Source of the DNA: Gluconobacter cerinus
GTDB lineage: Bacteria; Pseudomonadota; Alphaproteobacteria; Acetobacterales; Acetobacteraceae
NCBI RefSeq assembly: GCF_002723935.1
Contig: NZ_BEWM01000001.1
Span: 620,001 to 684,000, forward strand
Direction: 5' to 3'
DNA: 64,000 nucleotides
In this document: positions 46,085 through 54,907 of the stretch, piece by piece
Layout of the letters: each line of letters begins with the position of its first letter
How positions within the stretch are numbered: position 1 is the first letter of the stretch
Notes under the pieces: generated by a model
What the model saw: only the letters and a program-made list of their open reading frames with translations
What the model was told of the DNA's origin: nothing
The model's database searches: none
Made by a program: the position numbers and the translations under genes

Positions 46085-46908
46085 CATCGTTTCCTTTTCC
46101 AACGGATCTGTCCGGACAAGCTCTTACAGAATGGGCCTTGGCGTTTGTGCTGGTTCTTTGCCGAACGGGTGCAACGGTCATGGTGATGCCAGGACTGGGG
46201 GAACAGTCACTCCCTATGATGATCAGAGCAGGAATTGCCCTGACGCTTACCTTCCTGATCCTTCCCTTGGTCCTCCCTTTGCTGAACACTTCGCAGCTCG
46301 ACACGCTCGGCCCGATAGCACTCGCAGGAATGATATCTGTGGAGCTTTTCGCTGGCCTTCTGATCGGATGGATTGCACGCCTGATTACGATGGCGCTCCC
46401 TATTGCTGGTCAGATGATCGCCATGTTCATCGGCATTTCCAGCGTACTCCAACCAGACCCCGACCTTGGCTCCAGTAGCTCAGCGCCCGCACGCTTCATG
46501 AATCTGCTCGCACCTCTGATCCTGTTGATCACCGGTGCCTACCTTTTGCCAATTCACGCAGTGATTGGCAGCTACAGCCTCATTCCGCCGGGAGGGGCGC
46601 TCACGAACCATGCTGCAGTTCCACACTGGCCCATTCTGGGAGACGCGGCGCGCAGTATTATTCAGATGACGGGTAAGGCATTTTCCCTTGGGCTAGAGCT
46701 TAGCGCTCCATTTCTGATCCTGTCGCTCGTCTGGGAAATGATGCTCGGGATCATGACGAGGCTGCTCCCGAATCTGCAGATTTATAATGCCGCGAACCCC
46801 TTACAAATGTTGGGGGGAATTGCGCTGCTGGGGTTAACACTCCAGGCCATGCTGGCAGTCTGGCAAGGACAGGCTTTTGATGTGCTCCGCGCACTGCCGG
46901 GGCTTTAG
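46081..46908 (+). CDS. fliR: Flagellar export protein FliR
   Basis: Export-gate subunit of 275 residues with about six helices; motifs ALAFVLVLCRTGATVMVMPGLG and AQAMLAVWQGQ-like C-terminus fit the family. Start is GTG at 46081, overlapping fliQ. It is followed three bases later by flhB. Confidence 0.94.
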   Translation: MTSFPFPTDLSGQALTEWALAFVLVLCRTGATVMVMPGLGEQSLPMMIRAGIALTLTFLILPLVLPLLNTSQLDTLGPIALAGMISVELFAGLLIGWIARLITMALPIAGQMIAMFIGISSVLQPDPDLGSSSSAPARFMNLLAPLILLITGAYLLPIHAVIGSYSLIPPGGALTNHAAVPHWPILGDAARSIIQMTGKAFSLGLELSAPFLILSLVWEMMLGIMTRLLPNLQIYNAANPLQMLGGIALLGLTLQAMLAVWQGQAFDVLRALPGL

Positions 46909-46911
46909 CGC

Positions 46912-47988
46912 ATGGCAGACGCAGAAGACAGAACAGAAGCCCCTTCGCAACAAAGGCTCCAGAAAGCCCGAGACGACGGACAAATCGTTCTTTCTCGAGA
47001 AGCCATGAGCTTTACTGTCCTGCTCGGTGGCCTCCTGGGTATTTTCGCGCTTCTGCCGTTTTTGGTGCCCAACTTTGTGCACAGCATGAAAAATCTCATG
47101 GACAATGCCGGCACCATTTCGATGGTACAGGGCGGCCTTCTTTCCACAACACAACACACCATCACCGCAGGGCTTGCACTCGCCCTTTCCGTAGCAGGGC
47201 TCATCATGGCACTCACGCTAGGTGTGGGCTTCCTGCAAACCGGCTTTCTGATTCATCCCGGATCATTACTCCCCAAGATGTCCCGTGTTTCTCCTATGGG
47301 AGGTCTTAAGAGGATTTTGGGCGGCGGGACCTTGCCTGATACATGCAAAGCGCTCGTCAAACTGCTTATTTTCGTCGCCGTACTCTGGCACTTGGCGAAA
47401 GGCATTATCCCTGACGCCCGGAGTATGACAGGCCTCAACGCAAGCGCCATTCTGACGACTGTTATTCGTCTGGGGCTCAGTGGCGCCACAGGCATGATTT
47501 TGGCTCAACTTGTGATTGCTGGAGGCGACATCTTCTGGATGCGCTTTCGGCACACAGCCAAACTCAAAATGAGCCGGGAAGAGCTCAAGGAAGAATACCG
47601 AAACACTGAAGGTGATCCGCACGTTAAAGGAAAACTGAAAGCCATGCGCGCCAAGGTAGCCAGGCAGCGCATGATGGACGCCGTAAAAACCGCTACGGTC
47701 ATTGTGACCAATCCAACGCACTATGCCGTCGCACTTGTTTATGAAAAGGGGGCATCAAGTGCCCCTAAGGTCGTTGCCAAAGGTGTTGACGAGGTAGCCG
47801 CGCGCATTCGCGAACTAGGACAGGACCATCGCGTACCCATCGTAGCGAATCCTCCTTTGGCCCGCGCTCTTTATCCCTTGCCTCTCGAAAGTGAAATTCC
47901 GGCAGAGCATTTCAAGGTCGTGGCCGCAGTCATCGCTTATGTATGGAAACTCAGAAGGCCAGCCGGCAACCATTCTCCGATCAGATAA
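46912..47988 (+). CDS. flhB: Flagellar export switch protein FlhB
   Basis: Export-gate protein that switches substrate class after autocleavage at NPTH. The 358-residue protein begins EDRTEAPSQQRLQKARDDGQ and has four membrane helices. It carries the cleavage motif in VIVTNPTHYAVALVYEKG, followed by PKVVAKGVDEVAARIRELG. It ends the flagellar run; the recA leader follows after about 30 bases. Confidence 0.96.
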   Translation: MADAEDRTEAPSQQRLQKARDDGQIVLSREAMSFTVLLGGLLGIFALLPFLVPNFVHSMKNLMDNAGTISMVQGGLLSTTQHTITAGLALALSVAGLIMALTLGVGFLQTGFLIHPGSLLPKMSRVSPMGGLKRILGGGTLPDTCKALVKLLIFVAVLWHLAKGIIPDARSMTGLNASAILTTVIRLGLSGATGMILAQLVIAGGDIFWMRFRHTAKLKMSREELKEEYRNTEGDPHVKGKLKAMRAKVARQRMMDAVKTATVIVTNPTHYAVALVYEKGASSAPKVVAKGVDEVAARIRELGQDHRVPIVANPPLARALYPLPLESEIPAEHFKVVAAVIAYVWKLRRPAGNHSPIR

Positions 47989-48019
47989 AAAGAATCTTCT
48001 TTTTTCTAATGCTACCCCC

Positions 48020-48069
48020 TTGGCGAAGCCTCTTGTTCTCATGATATGATGACCAGAACATTTGTGAAC
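48020..48069 (+). promoter_or_regulatory. Candidate recA promoter with GAAC direct repeat
   Basis: TTGGCG (48020-48025) and TATGAT (48045-48050) are 19 bases apart. GAAC-N6-GAAC follows at 48056-48069, over the expected transcript start. The alphaproteobacterial LexA box is GAAC-N7-GAAC (or its complement), so this is one base short and only a weak LexA candidate. Confidence 0.35.
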
Positions 48070-48080
48070 ACGACACCTCA

Positions 48081-48151
48081 GAACACGATGAAATTCTCTC
48101 CGGTGAGAGGTGCCCTCCTATGCGGAGGGCCTGGCAAGGTCTATCGTGTTC
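48081..48151 (+). ncRNA. Structured RNA element upstream of recA (three-stem junction)
   Basis: A perfect 9-bp outer stem (48081-48089 GAACACGAT with 48143-48151 ATCGTGTTC) encloses two hairpins: CTCTC-CGGT-GAGAG (48096-48109) and GCCCTCC-TATGC-GGAGGGC (48112-48130). Unpaired CTGGCAAGGTCT joins the second hairpin to the outer stem. It ends about 35 bases before the recA ATG and looks like a 5' leader element or a small RNA. I cannot match it to a known riboswitch or ribozyme. Confidence 0.5.
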
Positions 48152-48185
48152 CTACCCACCAGCCATGAACGATTACGAGGATTGA

Positions 48186-49223
48186 ATGGACAAGACCAAG
48201 GCGCTTGAAGGCGCTCTCAGCCAGATCGAGCGTGCGTTCGGCAAAGGGTCGATCATGCGGATGGGCCAGCGCCCGAAAGAGCAGGCTGACGTCATTTCAA
48301 CCGGTTCCCTGGGGCTTGATATCGCTCTCGGAATTGGCGGCATGCCCCGCGGCCGCGTTGTCGAAATTTATGGTCCGGAAAGCTCCGGCAAAACCACGCT
48401 GGCACTGCATGTTCTGGCTGAAGCACAGAAAAAGGGCGGTACGGTTGCCTTTATCGATGCGGAACATGCGCTTGACCCTGGATATGCCAAGAAGCTCGGC
48501 GTTAACGTCGATGACCTTCTGCTGAGCCAACCGGATGCCGGTGAGCAGGCGCTGGAAATCGTCGATACGCTGGTTCGTTCCGGCGCAATTGATGTTCTGG
48601 TTGTGGACTCAGTGGCCGCGCTGGTTCCGCGAGCAGAACTCGAAGGCGATATGGGCGACAGCCACGTCGGCCTTCATGCCCGCCTCATGAGCCAGGCCCT
48701 GCGCAAGCTGACCGGAACCGTCTCACGATCGAACACACTGGTCATCTTCCTGAACCAGATCCGCATGAAAATCGGTGTGATGTTCGGCAACCCGGAGACC
48801 ACAACCGGCGGTAACGCGCTGAAGTTCTATGCTTCCGTTCGTCTTGATATCCGGCGTATCGGCTCCATCAAGGACAAGGATGAAGTCGTTGGAAACCAGA
48901 CGCGCGTCAAAGTGGTCAAGAACAAGATGGCCCCGCCGTTCCGTCAGGTCGAGTTCGACATCATGTACGGCGAAGGCATCAGCAAGGTCGGTGAACTTCT
49001 TGATCTGGGCGTGAAAGCGAACATCGTCGAGAAATCCGGCGCATGGTTCTCTTTCGATAGCCAGCGCATTGGTCAGGGACGTGAAAACGCCAAGCAGTTC
49101 CTGCGAGACCATCCTGAAATGGCGCAGGAAATCGAGCGTCGCGTACGTTCTGAAGCCGGGGTCGTGGCAGAAGCCATGATGACAGGCCCAGAGAGTGATG
49201 ACGACGCATCAACTGAAGACTGA
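48186..49223 (+). CDS. recA: Recombinase RecA
   Basis: DNA strand-exchange protein and SOS coprotease. The 345-residue sequence has the whole RecA core: [21 protein letters not shown], Walker [26 protein letters not shown], the L2 loop [20 protein letters not shown] and an acidic C-terminus ([10 protein letters not shown]). Length is normal for alphaproteobacteria. It is a single gene with its own leader structure upstream and a terminator downstream. Confidence 0.98.
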   Translation: MDKTKALEGALSQIERAFGKGSIMRMGQRPKEQADVISTGSLGLDIALGIGGMPRGRVVEIYGPESSGKTTLALHVLAEAQKKGGTVAFIDAEHALDPGYAKKLGVNVDDLLLSQPDAGEQALEIVDTLVRSGAIDVLVVDSVAALVPRAELEGDMGDSHVGLHARLMSQALRKLTGTVSRSNTLVIFLNQIRMKIGVMFGNPETTTGGNALKFYASVRLDIRRIGSIKDKDEVVGNQTRVKVVKNKMAPPFRQVEFDIMYGEGISKVGELLDLGVKANIVEKSGAWFSFDSQRIGQGRENAKQFLRDHPEMAQEIERRVRSEAGVVAEAMMTGPESDDDASTED

Positions 49224-49229
49224 CTTCAG

Positions 49230-49264
49230 CAAAAAGAGGCTCCGACAAGGGGCCTCTTTTTTTG
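49230..49264 (+). terminator. Rho-independent terminator of recA
   Basis: AAAAAGAGGC / GGCCTCTTTTT-type hairpin followed by a T run, starting seven bases after the recA stop. Confidence 0.85.
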
Positions 49265-49402
49265 TCCGTCGGAAGACAGCAAAGCCAATACCAGATTGAA
49301 GAAACGCTTTCTTGCCCTGTCTTCAGCCCAAAGCATTACAAGACATAGACCTGATAGCTATGGGCTTTTCGGCAGACTACAAACCTGAGACAGGGCACAA
49401 AA

Positions 49403-49434
49403 AAAGGATCAGGCGAACCTGATCCTTTTAGTTT
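49403..49434 (-). terminator. Terminator of the ferritin-like gene
   Basis: The perfect stem AAGGATCAGG-CGAA-CCTGATCCTT has seven A on its left, giving a T run on the minus strand after the gene ending at 49456. The flanks also allow function on the plus strand. Confidence 0.8.
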
Positions 49435-49455
49435 TCCGAAGTCCCAAAAATTATT

Positions 49456-50445
49456 TCAGGCAGCAGACTTCGCAGGACATAGCTTGCTACGCAGGCATGT
49501 CCATGTCTTTGCTCCCTTGATAATCGCTCTCGCAATAGCCGGGGTGGTTGTCGGCCGAAGCAACCGCGGATCATAGCCCGCAAAGCGGCGGTCATTCTCA
49601 TCAAGGCAGAGCTGCATCAGGTCAGGAACATTGACGTCCATATTCGTCATGTCCTTGGCCCCGGTGACCGTGAAATTATTGTCCTGCGTGTGCTCTTCAC
49701 CGCTCTCGTCGATGCTGCGCGCCAAGCCCATGCGCTCATACGCCAGGAAGATCCAGACGCCGATAACACGCGCTTCAAACCATGGGCGCTTCCAGAACGG
49801 CATTGTTGCCCGATGCCAGGCCAGCCAGTTCGCAAACAGCAGAATGTGGCGGCATTCTTCCTGCATCACAGGCTCAAATGTCTCGATCAGTTCCGGCGGG
49901 AAAAGCCCCGCGCGCTCAGCCAAGGCAAACAGGCCAAAGGCGAAGAAACTGTCCACACATTCAGAGAAGCCCGTCACCAGGTAAGCCCATTCCGTGTCTT
50001 TCGGCTCCACATAGGGAGGCTCAGGCGCCATCGGAATTTTGTAGGCTTCAACCAGCTTGGTCAGAACTTCCTTATGGCGATTTTCTTCCCAGGCATTGCG
50101 GGACAGAGCGTCCTTCATGTCCGGGTCATCAATCATCGCCGCATAGGCGGCCATACGGAGGCGTGCCTTGCCTTCGGTCTGAACAGCAATATCCCAGATT
50201 GGCAGGGACGTAATGCGATGCAGCGTTTCCGGATCAAGTTCCGGCCAGTCAATGACCGAAGGCTTGTATGGATTGAATGTGTCGCGGAACATCTGCGCGA
50301 CAGCCTTCTTGTGCTCTTCCGTTCCCGGCTTGAGAGGCCCCTTGATTGGGCTGCTCCAGTGGCGCGCTTCATAATCGACGCGCTCAAGCGTCTTCTCCGA
50401 CGGTGCGTCGGGAAGGTGGGAATAGATTTCGGCCAGGCTTTTCAT
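49456..50445 (-). CDS. Ferritin-like di-iron domain protein
   Basis: A 329-residue soluble helical protein. Two ExxH motifs in a ferritin-like spacing (AWEENRHKEV near residue 118 and QEECRHILLFANW near 207), with a Glu in VQTEGKARLRM, suggest a carboxylate-bridged di-iron site. It could be an oxidase, oxygenase or iron-handling protein; the exact reaction cannot be assigned. The C-terminus has two Cys in WTCLRSKLCP. It is transcribed alone upstream of the terminator at 49403. Confidence 0.8.
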   Translation of the reverse strand: MKSLAEIYSHLPDAPSEKTLERVDYEARHWSSPIKGPLKPGTEEHKKAVAQMFRDTFNPYKPSVIDWPELDPETLHRITSLPIWDIAVQTEGKARLRMAAYAAMIDDPDMKDALSRNAWEENRHKEVLTKLVEAYKIPMAPEPPYVEPKDTEWAYLVTGFSECVDSFFAFGLFALAERAGLFPPELIETFEPVMQEECRHILLFANWLAWHRATMPFWKRPWFEARVIGVWIFLAYERMGLARSIDESGEEHTQDNNFTVTGAKDMTNMDVNVPDLMQLCLDENDRRFAGYDPRLLRPTTTPAIARAIIKGAKTWTCLRSKLCPAKSAA

Positions 50446-50499
50446 GATAGTCTTCGCGGCGTGCCCTGCGGCACGCCGTGCCCCTTGGAGCTTGTAGTT

Positions 50500-51201
50500 T
50501 TACTTCAGGTCGGTTGCGGAGTGGATGATACGGTGAACAAGCCCGTAGTCGATCGCTTCCTTCGCGGACATCCAGTAGTTGCGGTCCGTGTCCTTGGCGA
50601 CCTTCTCGTAGGTCTGTCCCGTTTCCTTGGCGAAAATCCGGTTCAGACGCTCACGCATCTTGATGATCTCACGAGCTTCAATGTCGATATCCGTTGCCGG
50701 ACCGCGCACACCGCCCATCGGCTGATGAAGCAGGAACCGCGTATTCGGCAGGCAAACGCGACGCTCCGGGCGGCCCGCTGCATAAATCAGCGCACCAGCG
50801 GAGGCGACCCAGCCAGTACCAATCATATTGATGGGCGCAATCGAATCCACGAAGCGGATCATGTCATGGATGGTGTCGCCACTCTCCACATGTCCACCCG
50901 GGGAATTCACATAGACGTCGATCGGCTTGTCGGACGAACCGGCCAGCGCCAGCAGGCGCCCCGTCACGTCACGGGCGATCTTGTCGTTGATCCCACCAAA
51001 GATCAGAACCTTGCGCTGGTCGAACAGGCGGCTTTCGAGTTCGCTGATCGGGCTGTTCAGCGTCTTGTTGTCGTCTTCCGGGGCCTCTGGGGCATCGGGC
51101 TCGTCGTCCAGACGGGTAAGGGTCATTCTGGTGATGTCCATGTCGTTTCCAGATCCATCGTGCGTCTTCATCCCCCTATCCTGCTCTTCGTTTGCCTTCA
51201 T
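50500..51201 (-). CDS. clpP: ClpP-type serine protease subunit
   Basis: Proteolytic subunit of an ATP-dependent Clp protease. Core motifs: [19 protein letters not shown], the Ser in [15 protein letters not shown], the His in [16 protein letters not shown], and [16 protein letters not shown]. The consensus around the Ser is usually GQAASMGA, so this is a divergent paralogue rather than the housekeeping copy. An acidic N-terminal extension of about 50 residues is present; the start may instead be the ATG at 51171 or 51141. Divergent from the Pro-rich lipoprotein gene. Confidence 0.88.
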   Translation of the reverse strand: MKANEEQDRGMKTHDGSGNDMDITRMTLTRLDDEPDAPEAPEDDNKTLNSPISELESRLFDQRKVLIFGGINDKIARDVTGRLLALAGSSDKPIDVYVNSPGGHVESGDTIHDMIRFVDSIAPINMIGTGWVASAGALIYAAGRPERRVCLPNTRFLLHQPMGGVRGPATDIDIEAREIIKMRERLNRIFAKETGQTYEKVAKDTDRNYWMSAKEAIDYGLVHRIIHSATDLK

Positions 51202-51309
51202 GCCAAGTCCGGGAAAGACGAAGTCTCGCCATCCCGATCACGAACGGCTAGTCTCCGCCCTGTTCAGAGATTTGGCGAAGGCAGGAACGGCACAGTGGGT
51301 TCAGGGAAC

Positions 51310-52296
51310 ATGACGCATCCCGGGAAAGCGGTAACGCGCAGAAATGCGGGAAAGATCCCGTTCATGCTGCTGCTGGCCACTCCCCTCTTTGCCGGCTGCC
51401 AGCATCAGGACCCTGTCGATACGACCGCCGGGTGGTGGCATAGCTTCGAAGGCGGAGAAATTGCCAAGCTGCGTCCGCCTCCGCCGGGCCAGAACGAGCC
51501 CTACCCGCATGTAGGCCGCACCCCCACGAAACTACCGGAGATGCCGTCCCCGGAAGCTCGCATCAACCTCACGATGCAGCTTGAGGCTCAGCGCAATCTT
51601 GCCCAGCGTGAAACCGCAGCACGCGGCACGTTGCCGGTAGCGCCACCACCACCTCCCCGGACAGCCCCTTCCGCCGTTAATCCAACGGGCACGGACTCAG
51701 ACGAACAAAACAGCCTGACCATGACCTCTGCGGGGCAGCCCGCTCAGGATGCTGCCGCAACAGATACGGCGACGAGCGCGCCCGCACCGGCGAAAACTGT
51801 AAAGCCTGACCAGCAGAAGCAGCCAGAAGCAGAGCTTCCTCCCGTTATCGCCAAATCGATCCCGCCAACGCCTTCGGGAGAATATCCGCAGATTGGCGCA
51901 TTACCGCCACCGCCGCCTCAGTTCCCTGGCTTTGACATTCCGATGGACGCCAATCTGAGCGGCCCACTTCGCCCGGATATTGACAGCTCCACGCCCGAAG
52001 GAACGCTAATCCGCTTTCAGCCTTCCACAGATCATGTAGTGGGCGACCCGTCTGGAGATTACCAGCGCCTGCTATCCCATCGCGGCAAACAGAAAGTAAC
52101 GATTCTTGGCTTTGGGGCAGCCATGAGTGCGGATGCAGGGCTTTCCGCCGCAGATCAGGCGAGAGAAATCTCTCTGGGTCTCCTGCGTGCCCGGAACGTA
52201 GCTGATGCTCTTGTCAAAAGAGGTGTTCCAACATCTGACATCAGCATTCATGCGGAAGCCATTGGGGACGGTGTACGCGTACGGATTGGGGGCTGA
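51310..52296 (+). CDS. Proline-rich lipoprotein with OmpA-like C-terminal region
   Basis: A lipoprotein of about 328 residues with lipobox LFAGC near residue 30. The long middle part is Pro/Ala/Gln-rich (repeated APPPPP and PPPPPQ), probably spanning the periplasm. The last 75 residues (KVTILGFGAAMS, QAREISLGLLRARNVADALVKRG) resemble the OmpA peptidoglycan-binding pattern. It probably ties an outer-membrane lipid anchor to the wall. ATG 51310 follows AGGGAAC directly; the frame is open far upstream, but opposite the clpP and ferritin-like genes. Confidence 0.8.
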   Translation: MTHPGKAVTRRNAGKIPFMLLLATPLFAGCQHQDPVDTTAGWWHSFEGGEIAKLRPPPPGQNEPYPHVGRTPTKLPEMPSPEARINLTMQLEAQRNLAQRETAARGTLPVAPPPPPRTAPSAVNPTGTDSDEQNSLTMTSAGQPAQDAAATDTATSAPAPAKTVKPDQQKQPEAELPPVIAKSIPPTPSGEYPQIGALPPPPPQFPGFDIPMDANLSGPLRPDIDSSTPEGTLIRFQPSTDHVVGDPSGDYQRLLSHRGKQKVTILGFGAAMSADAGLSAADQAREISLGLLRARNVADALVKRGVPTSDISIHAEAIGDGVRVRIGG

Positions 52297-52394
52297 CCCC
52301 TTCCCTGCGCCATGCCCCCGTAAAGGACTGTTCCTCTTACGGAAAAACCTGTCTATCGTGCCTCCTCCCTTAATCTTCTCACCCTGAGCTGGTC

Positions 52395-53621
52395 ATGACC
52401 GAAGAGTTCCACCGCATCCGCCGCCTGCCGCCCTACGTGTTCGCTGAAGTGAACAAGGCCAAGGCTGCCGCGCGAGCGGCCGGTGAGGACATCATTGATC
52501 TTGGCATGGGCAATCCGGACAGTGCTCCGCCGGCTCATGTCGTGCAGAAGCTGGTCGAAACCGTGGGTGATCCGCGCGCGCATGGCTATTCTGTGAGCCG
52601 CGGTATTCCCGGTCTGCGCCGCGCCATGGCGAACTATTATGAGCGCCGCTTCAACGTCTCCGTCGACCCGGAAACAGAAGTCATTGCAACGCTGGGGTCC
52701 AAGGAAGGTCTGGCCAATCTGGCCGCCGCCATCACCAGCCCCGGTGACACGATCCTTGTGCCGAACCCCTCCTACCCTATCCATCAGTTCGGGTTCATCA
52801 TCGCAGGCGCGTCCGTCCGCTCCATTCCGGCCACACCGGATGAGGACATGCTGCGCGCACTGGACCGCGCCGTGCGTCACTCCGTTCCGAAGCCGACCGC
52901 GCTGATCGTCAACTTCCCGTCCAACCCGACGGCATTCGTCGCCAATCTCGATTTCTACAAGGAAATCGTGGCCTTCGCGCGCCGGGAAAACATCTGGATC
53001 CTGTCGGACCTCGCCTATAGCGAGATCTATTTCAATGCGGACGAACCGCCGCCATCTTTGCTCGCCGTACCAGGCGCGAAGGACGTGGCCGTGGAGTTCA
53101 CTTCCATGTCCAAGACGTATTCCATGGCAGGCTGGCGCATGGGGTTTGCCGTTGGCAACCCGAAGCTGATTCAGGCCCTGACGCGTATCAAGTCCTATCT
53201 GGACTACGGCGCTTTCACGCCGATTCAGGTGGCCTCGGTTGCGGCTTTGAATGGCCCACAGGATTACGTGTCGGACATCCGCGCCATGTACAAAGATCGC
53301 CGGGACGTTCTGCTGCGTGGCCTGAGCGCTGCGGGATGGGACGTTCCTGCCCCCGCTGGATCCATGTTCGCATGGGCCCCTATTCCCCCCGCTTTCGCTG
53401 ACATGGGGAGCGTGGAATTCTCCAAGCTCCTGCTGAAAGAAGCTGGCGTGGCCGTCGCACCCGGCCTGGGCTTTGGCGAATATGGCGAAGGGTTCGTCCG
53501 GATCGGACTTGTTGAAAATACTCAGCGGCTGCGTCAGGCGACGCGGGCCATCAAGAGCTTCATGAGCCGGCACGGTGCCGGCGCATCGACCGCTGACCTT
53601 CTTGGAGCTGCACAATCGTGA
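52395..53621 (+). CDS. PLP-dependent aminotransferase, AlaC type
   Basis: A class-I aminotransferase of 408 residues. DLGMGNPDSAPPAHVV, NFPSNPTAFVA and the Schiff-base Lys in SMSKTYSMAGWRMGF are clear. Overall the sequence is close to glutamate-pyruvate aminotransferase AlaC and the LL-diaminopimelate aminotransferase group. Its position before hom, with a four-base overlap, suggests a role in amino-acid synthesis. The exact substrate is uncertain. Confidence 0.9.
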   Translation: MTEEFHRIRRLPPYVFAEVNKAKAAARAAGEDIIDLGMGNPDSAPPAHVVQKLVETVGDPRAHGYSVSRGIPGLRRAMANYYERRFNVSVDPETEVIATLGSKEGLANLAAAITSPGDTILVPNPSYPIHQFGFIIAGASVRSIPATPDEDMLRALDRAVRHSVPKPTALIVNFPSNPTAFVANLDFYKEIVAFARRENIWILSDLAYSEIYFNADEPPPSLLAVPGAKDVAVEFTSMSKTYSMAGWRMGFAVGNPKLIQALTRIKSYLDYGAFTPIQVASVAALNGPQDYVSDIRAMYKDRRDVLLRGLSAAGWDVPAPAGSMFAWAPIPPAFADMGSVEFSKLLLKEAGVAVAPGLGFGEYGEGFVRIGLVENTQRLRQATRAIKSFMSRHGAGASTADLLGAAQS

Positions 53622-54907
53622 AACCACTGCGGATCGGACTGGCCGGACTTGGGACTGTCGGTGTCGGCGTCATTCGTCTCCTGCGGGAGAACGCTGAAAC
53701 GATTACCGCCCGCGCTGGCCGCCCGATCGAAGTTGTGGCGGTGACAGCGCGCAGCAAAAGCAAGGATCGCGGCGTCGATCTGTCTGCCACCCGCTGGCAT
53801 GACGACGCCGTATCCGTTGCTCAGGACCCGGAGATCGACGTTGTTGTCGAACTGATTGGCGGCTCTGAAGGCCCGGCGCGTGACATGGTAGAAACGGCAC
53901 TCACGCGTGGTTTGCCTGTTGTGACCGCCAACAAGGCTCTGGTCGCCCTGCATGGTTCCGCACTGACACGTCTTTCAGCCGAAAATAATGCGCCTCTCCT
54001 GTTCGAAGCCGCTGTTGCTGGCGGCATCCCTGCCATCAAACTTGTGCGTGAAGGTTTGGCTGCAGATCGTCTCCACAGCGTGGGTGGCATCCTGAACGGC
54101 ACCTGCAACTATATCCTCACGGAAATGCGCACGACTGGCCGGGATTTCGGAGATGTTCTGACCGAAGCTCAGGCCAAAGGCTATGCGGAGGCTGAGCCTT
54201 CCACGGATGTGGACGGATGGGACACGGCTCACAAGCTGGCCATCCTTGCCGGCATCGCGTTTCAGCCCATCGCATTCGACACTCTTCCTGTCCACGGTAT
54301 CCGAGATGTGACAGCAGCGGATCTGACGTTCGCCAACGAACTGGGATACCGTATCAAACTGCTCGGCATGGCTCGTGCCAGCAAAGACAGCGGGATCGAG
54401 GCGTGGGTTCGCCCATGTCTGGTCCCCGCCAAGGCAGCCATCGCCGCCGTGGAAGGGGTATTCAATGCCGTCACCACACAAGGCCCGTTCAGTGGTCCTA
54501 TCACCATTTCCGGCCGGGGAGCGGGCGAAGGCCCGACAGCCAGCGCCGTGGTGGCAGACCTGATCGATCTGGCCCGTGGTGCAGACCTTCCGGTCTGGGG
54601 CGTTCGAAACACACCAGCCCCCGTTGCCTGCACCAGCCTCGGGGAACTGAAGAGCGCCTTCTATATTCGTCTGGATGTGGAAGATCGCTCGGGTGTCATG
54701 GCTGATCTGACATCGGTTCTCCGGGACCATGATGTTTCCGTGCACTTTGTCTCGCAACATGATGCTGCAGCGGGACGTGCATATCTGGCCCTGGTGACTC
54801 ATCAGGCCCCAGAAAAGGCTATTTCTGCAGCTATCACAGCACTTTCCGCGCTCCCTGTTGTTAAGGGAGCTCCCCTGGTGCTCAAGATCGAGGATTCTCT
54901 CCAGTGA
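53618..54907 (+). CDS. hom: Homoserine dehydrogenase
   Basis: Reduces aspartate semialdehyde to homoserine for Met and Thr synthesis. The 429-residue protein has the N-terminal NAD(P) loop GLAGLGTVGVGV, TANKALVALHG, the catalytic GGILNGTCNYILTEM and GWDTAHKLAILAG motifs, and a C-terminal ACT domain (SGVMADLTSVLRDHDVSV) for allosteric control. GTG start at 53618 overlaps the upstream aminotransferase; the stop overlaps glpX. Confidence 0.96.
   Translation: MKPLRIGLAGLGTVGVGVIRLLRENAETITARAGRPIEVVAVTARSKSKDRGVDLSATRWHDDAVSVAQDPEIDVVVELIGGSEGPARDMVETALTRGLPVVTANKALVALHGSALTRLSAENNAPLLFEAAVAGGIPAIKLVREGLAADRLHSVGGILNGTCNYILTEMRTTGRDFGDVLTEAQAKGYAEAEPSTDVDGWDTAHKLAILAGIAFQPIAFDTLPVHGIRDVTAADLTFANELGYRIKLLGMARASKDSGIEAWVRPCLVPAKAAIAAVEGVFNAVTTQGPFSGPITISGRGAGEGPTASAVVADLIDLARGADLPVWGVRNTPAPVACTSLGELKSAFYIRLDVEDRSGVMADLTSVLRDHDVSVHFVSQHDAAAGRAYLALVTHQAPEKAISAAITALSALPVVKGAPLVLKIEDSLQ

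Noticed and set aside
48056-48069. LexA (SOS) box before recA
   Set aside because: The GAAC repeats are six bases apart, not seven as in the alphaproteobacterial consensus. It is kept only as a weak candidate within the promoter entry.
49690-51309. Long open frame (540 codons) on the plus strand leading into the Pro-rich lipoprotein gene
   Set aside because: It runs opposite the clear ferritin-like and clpP genes; a lipobox-bearing start at 51310 explains the real gene. The frame is open because of biased codon use on the other strand.
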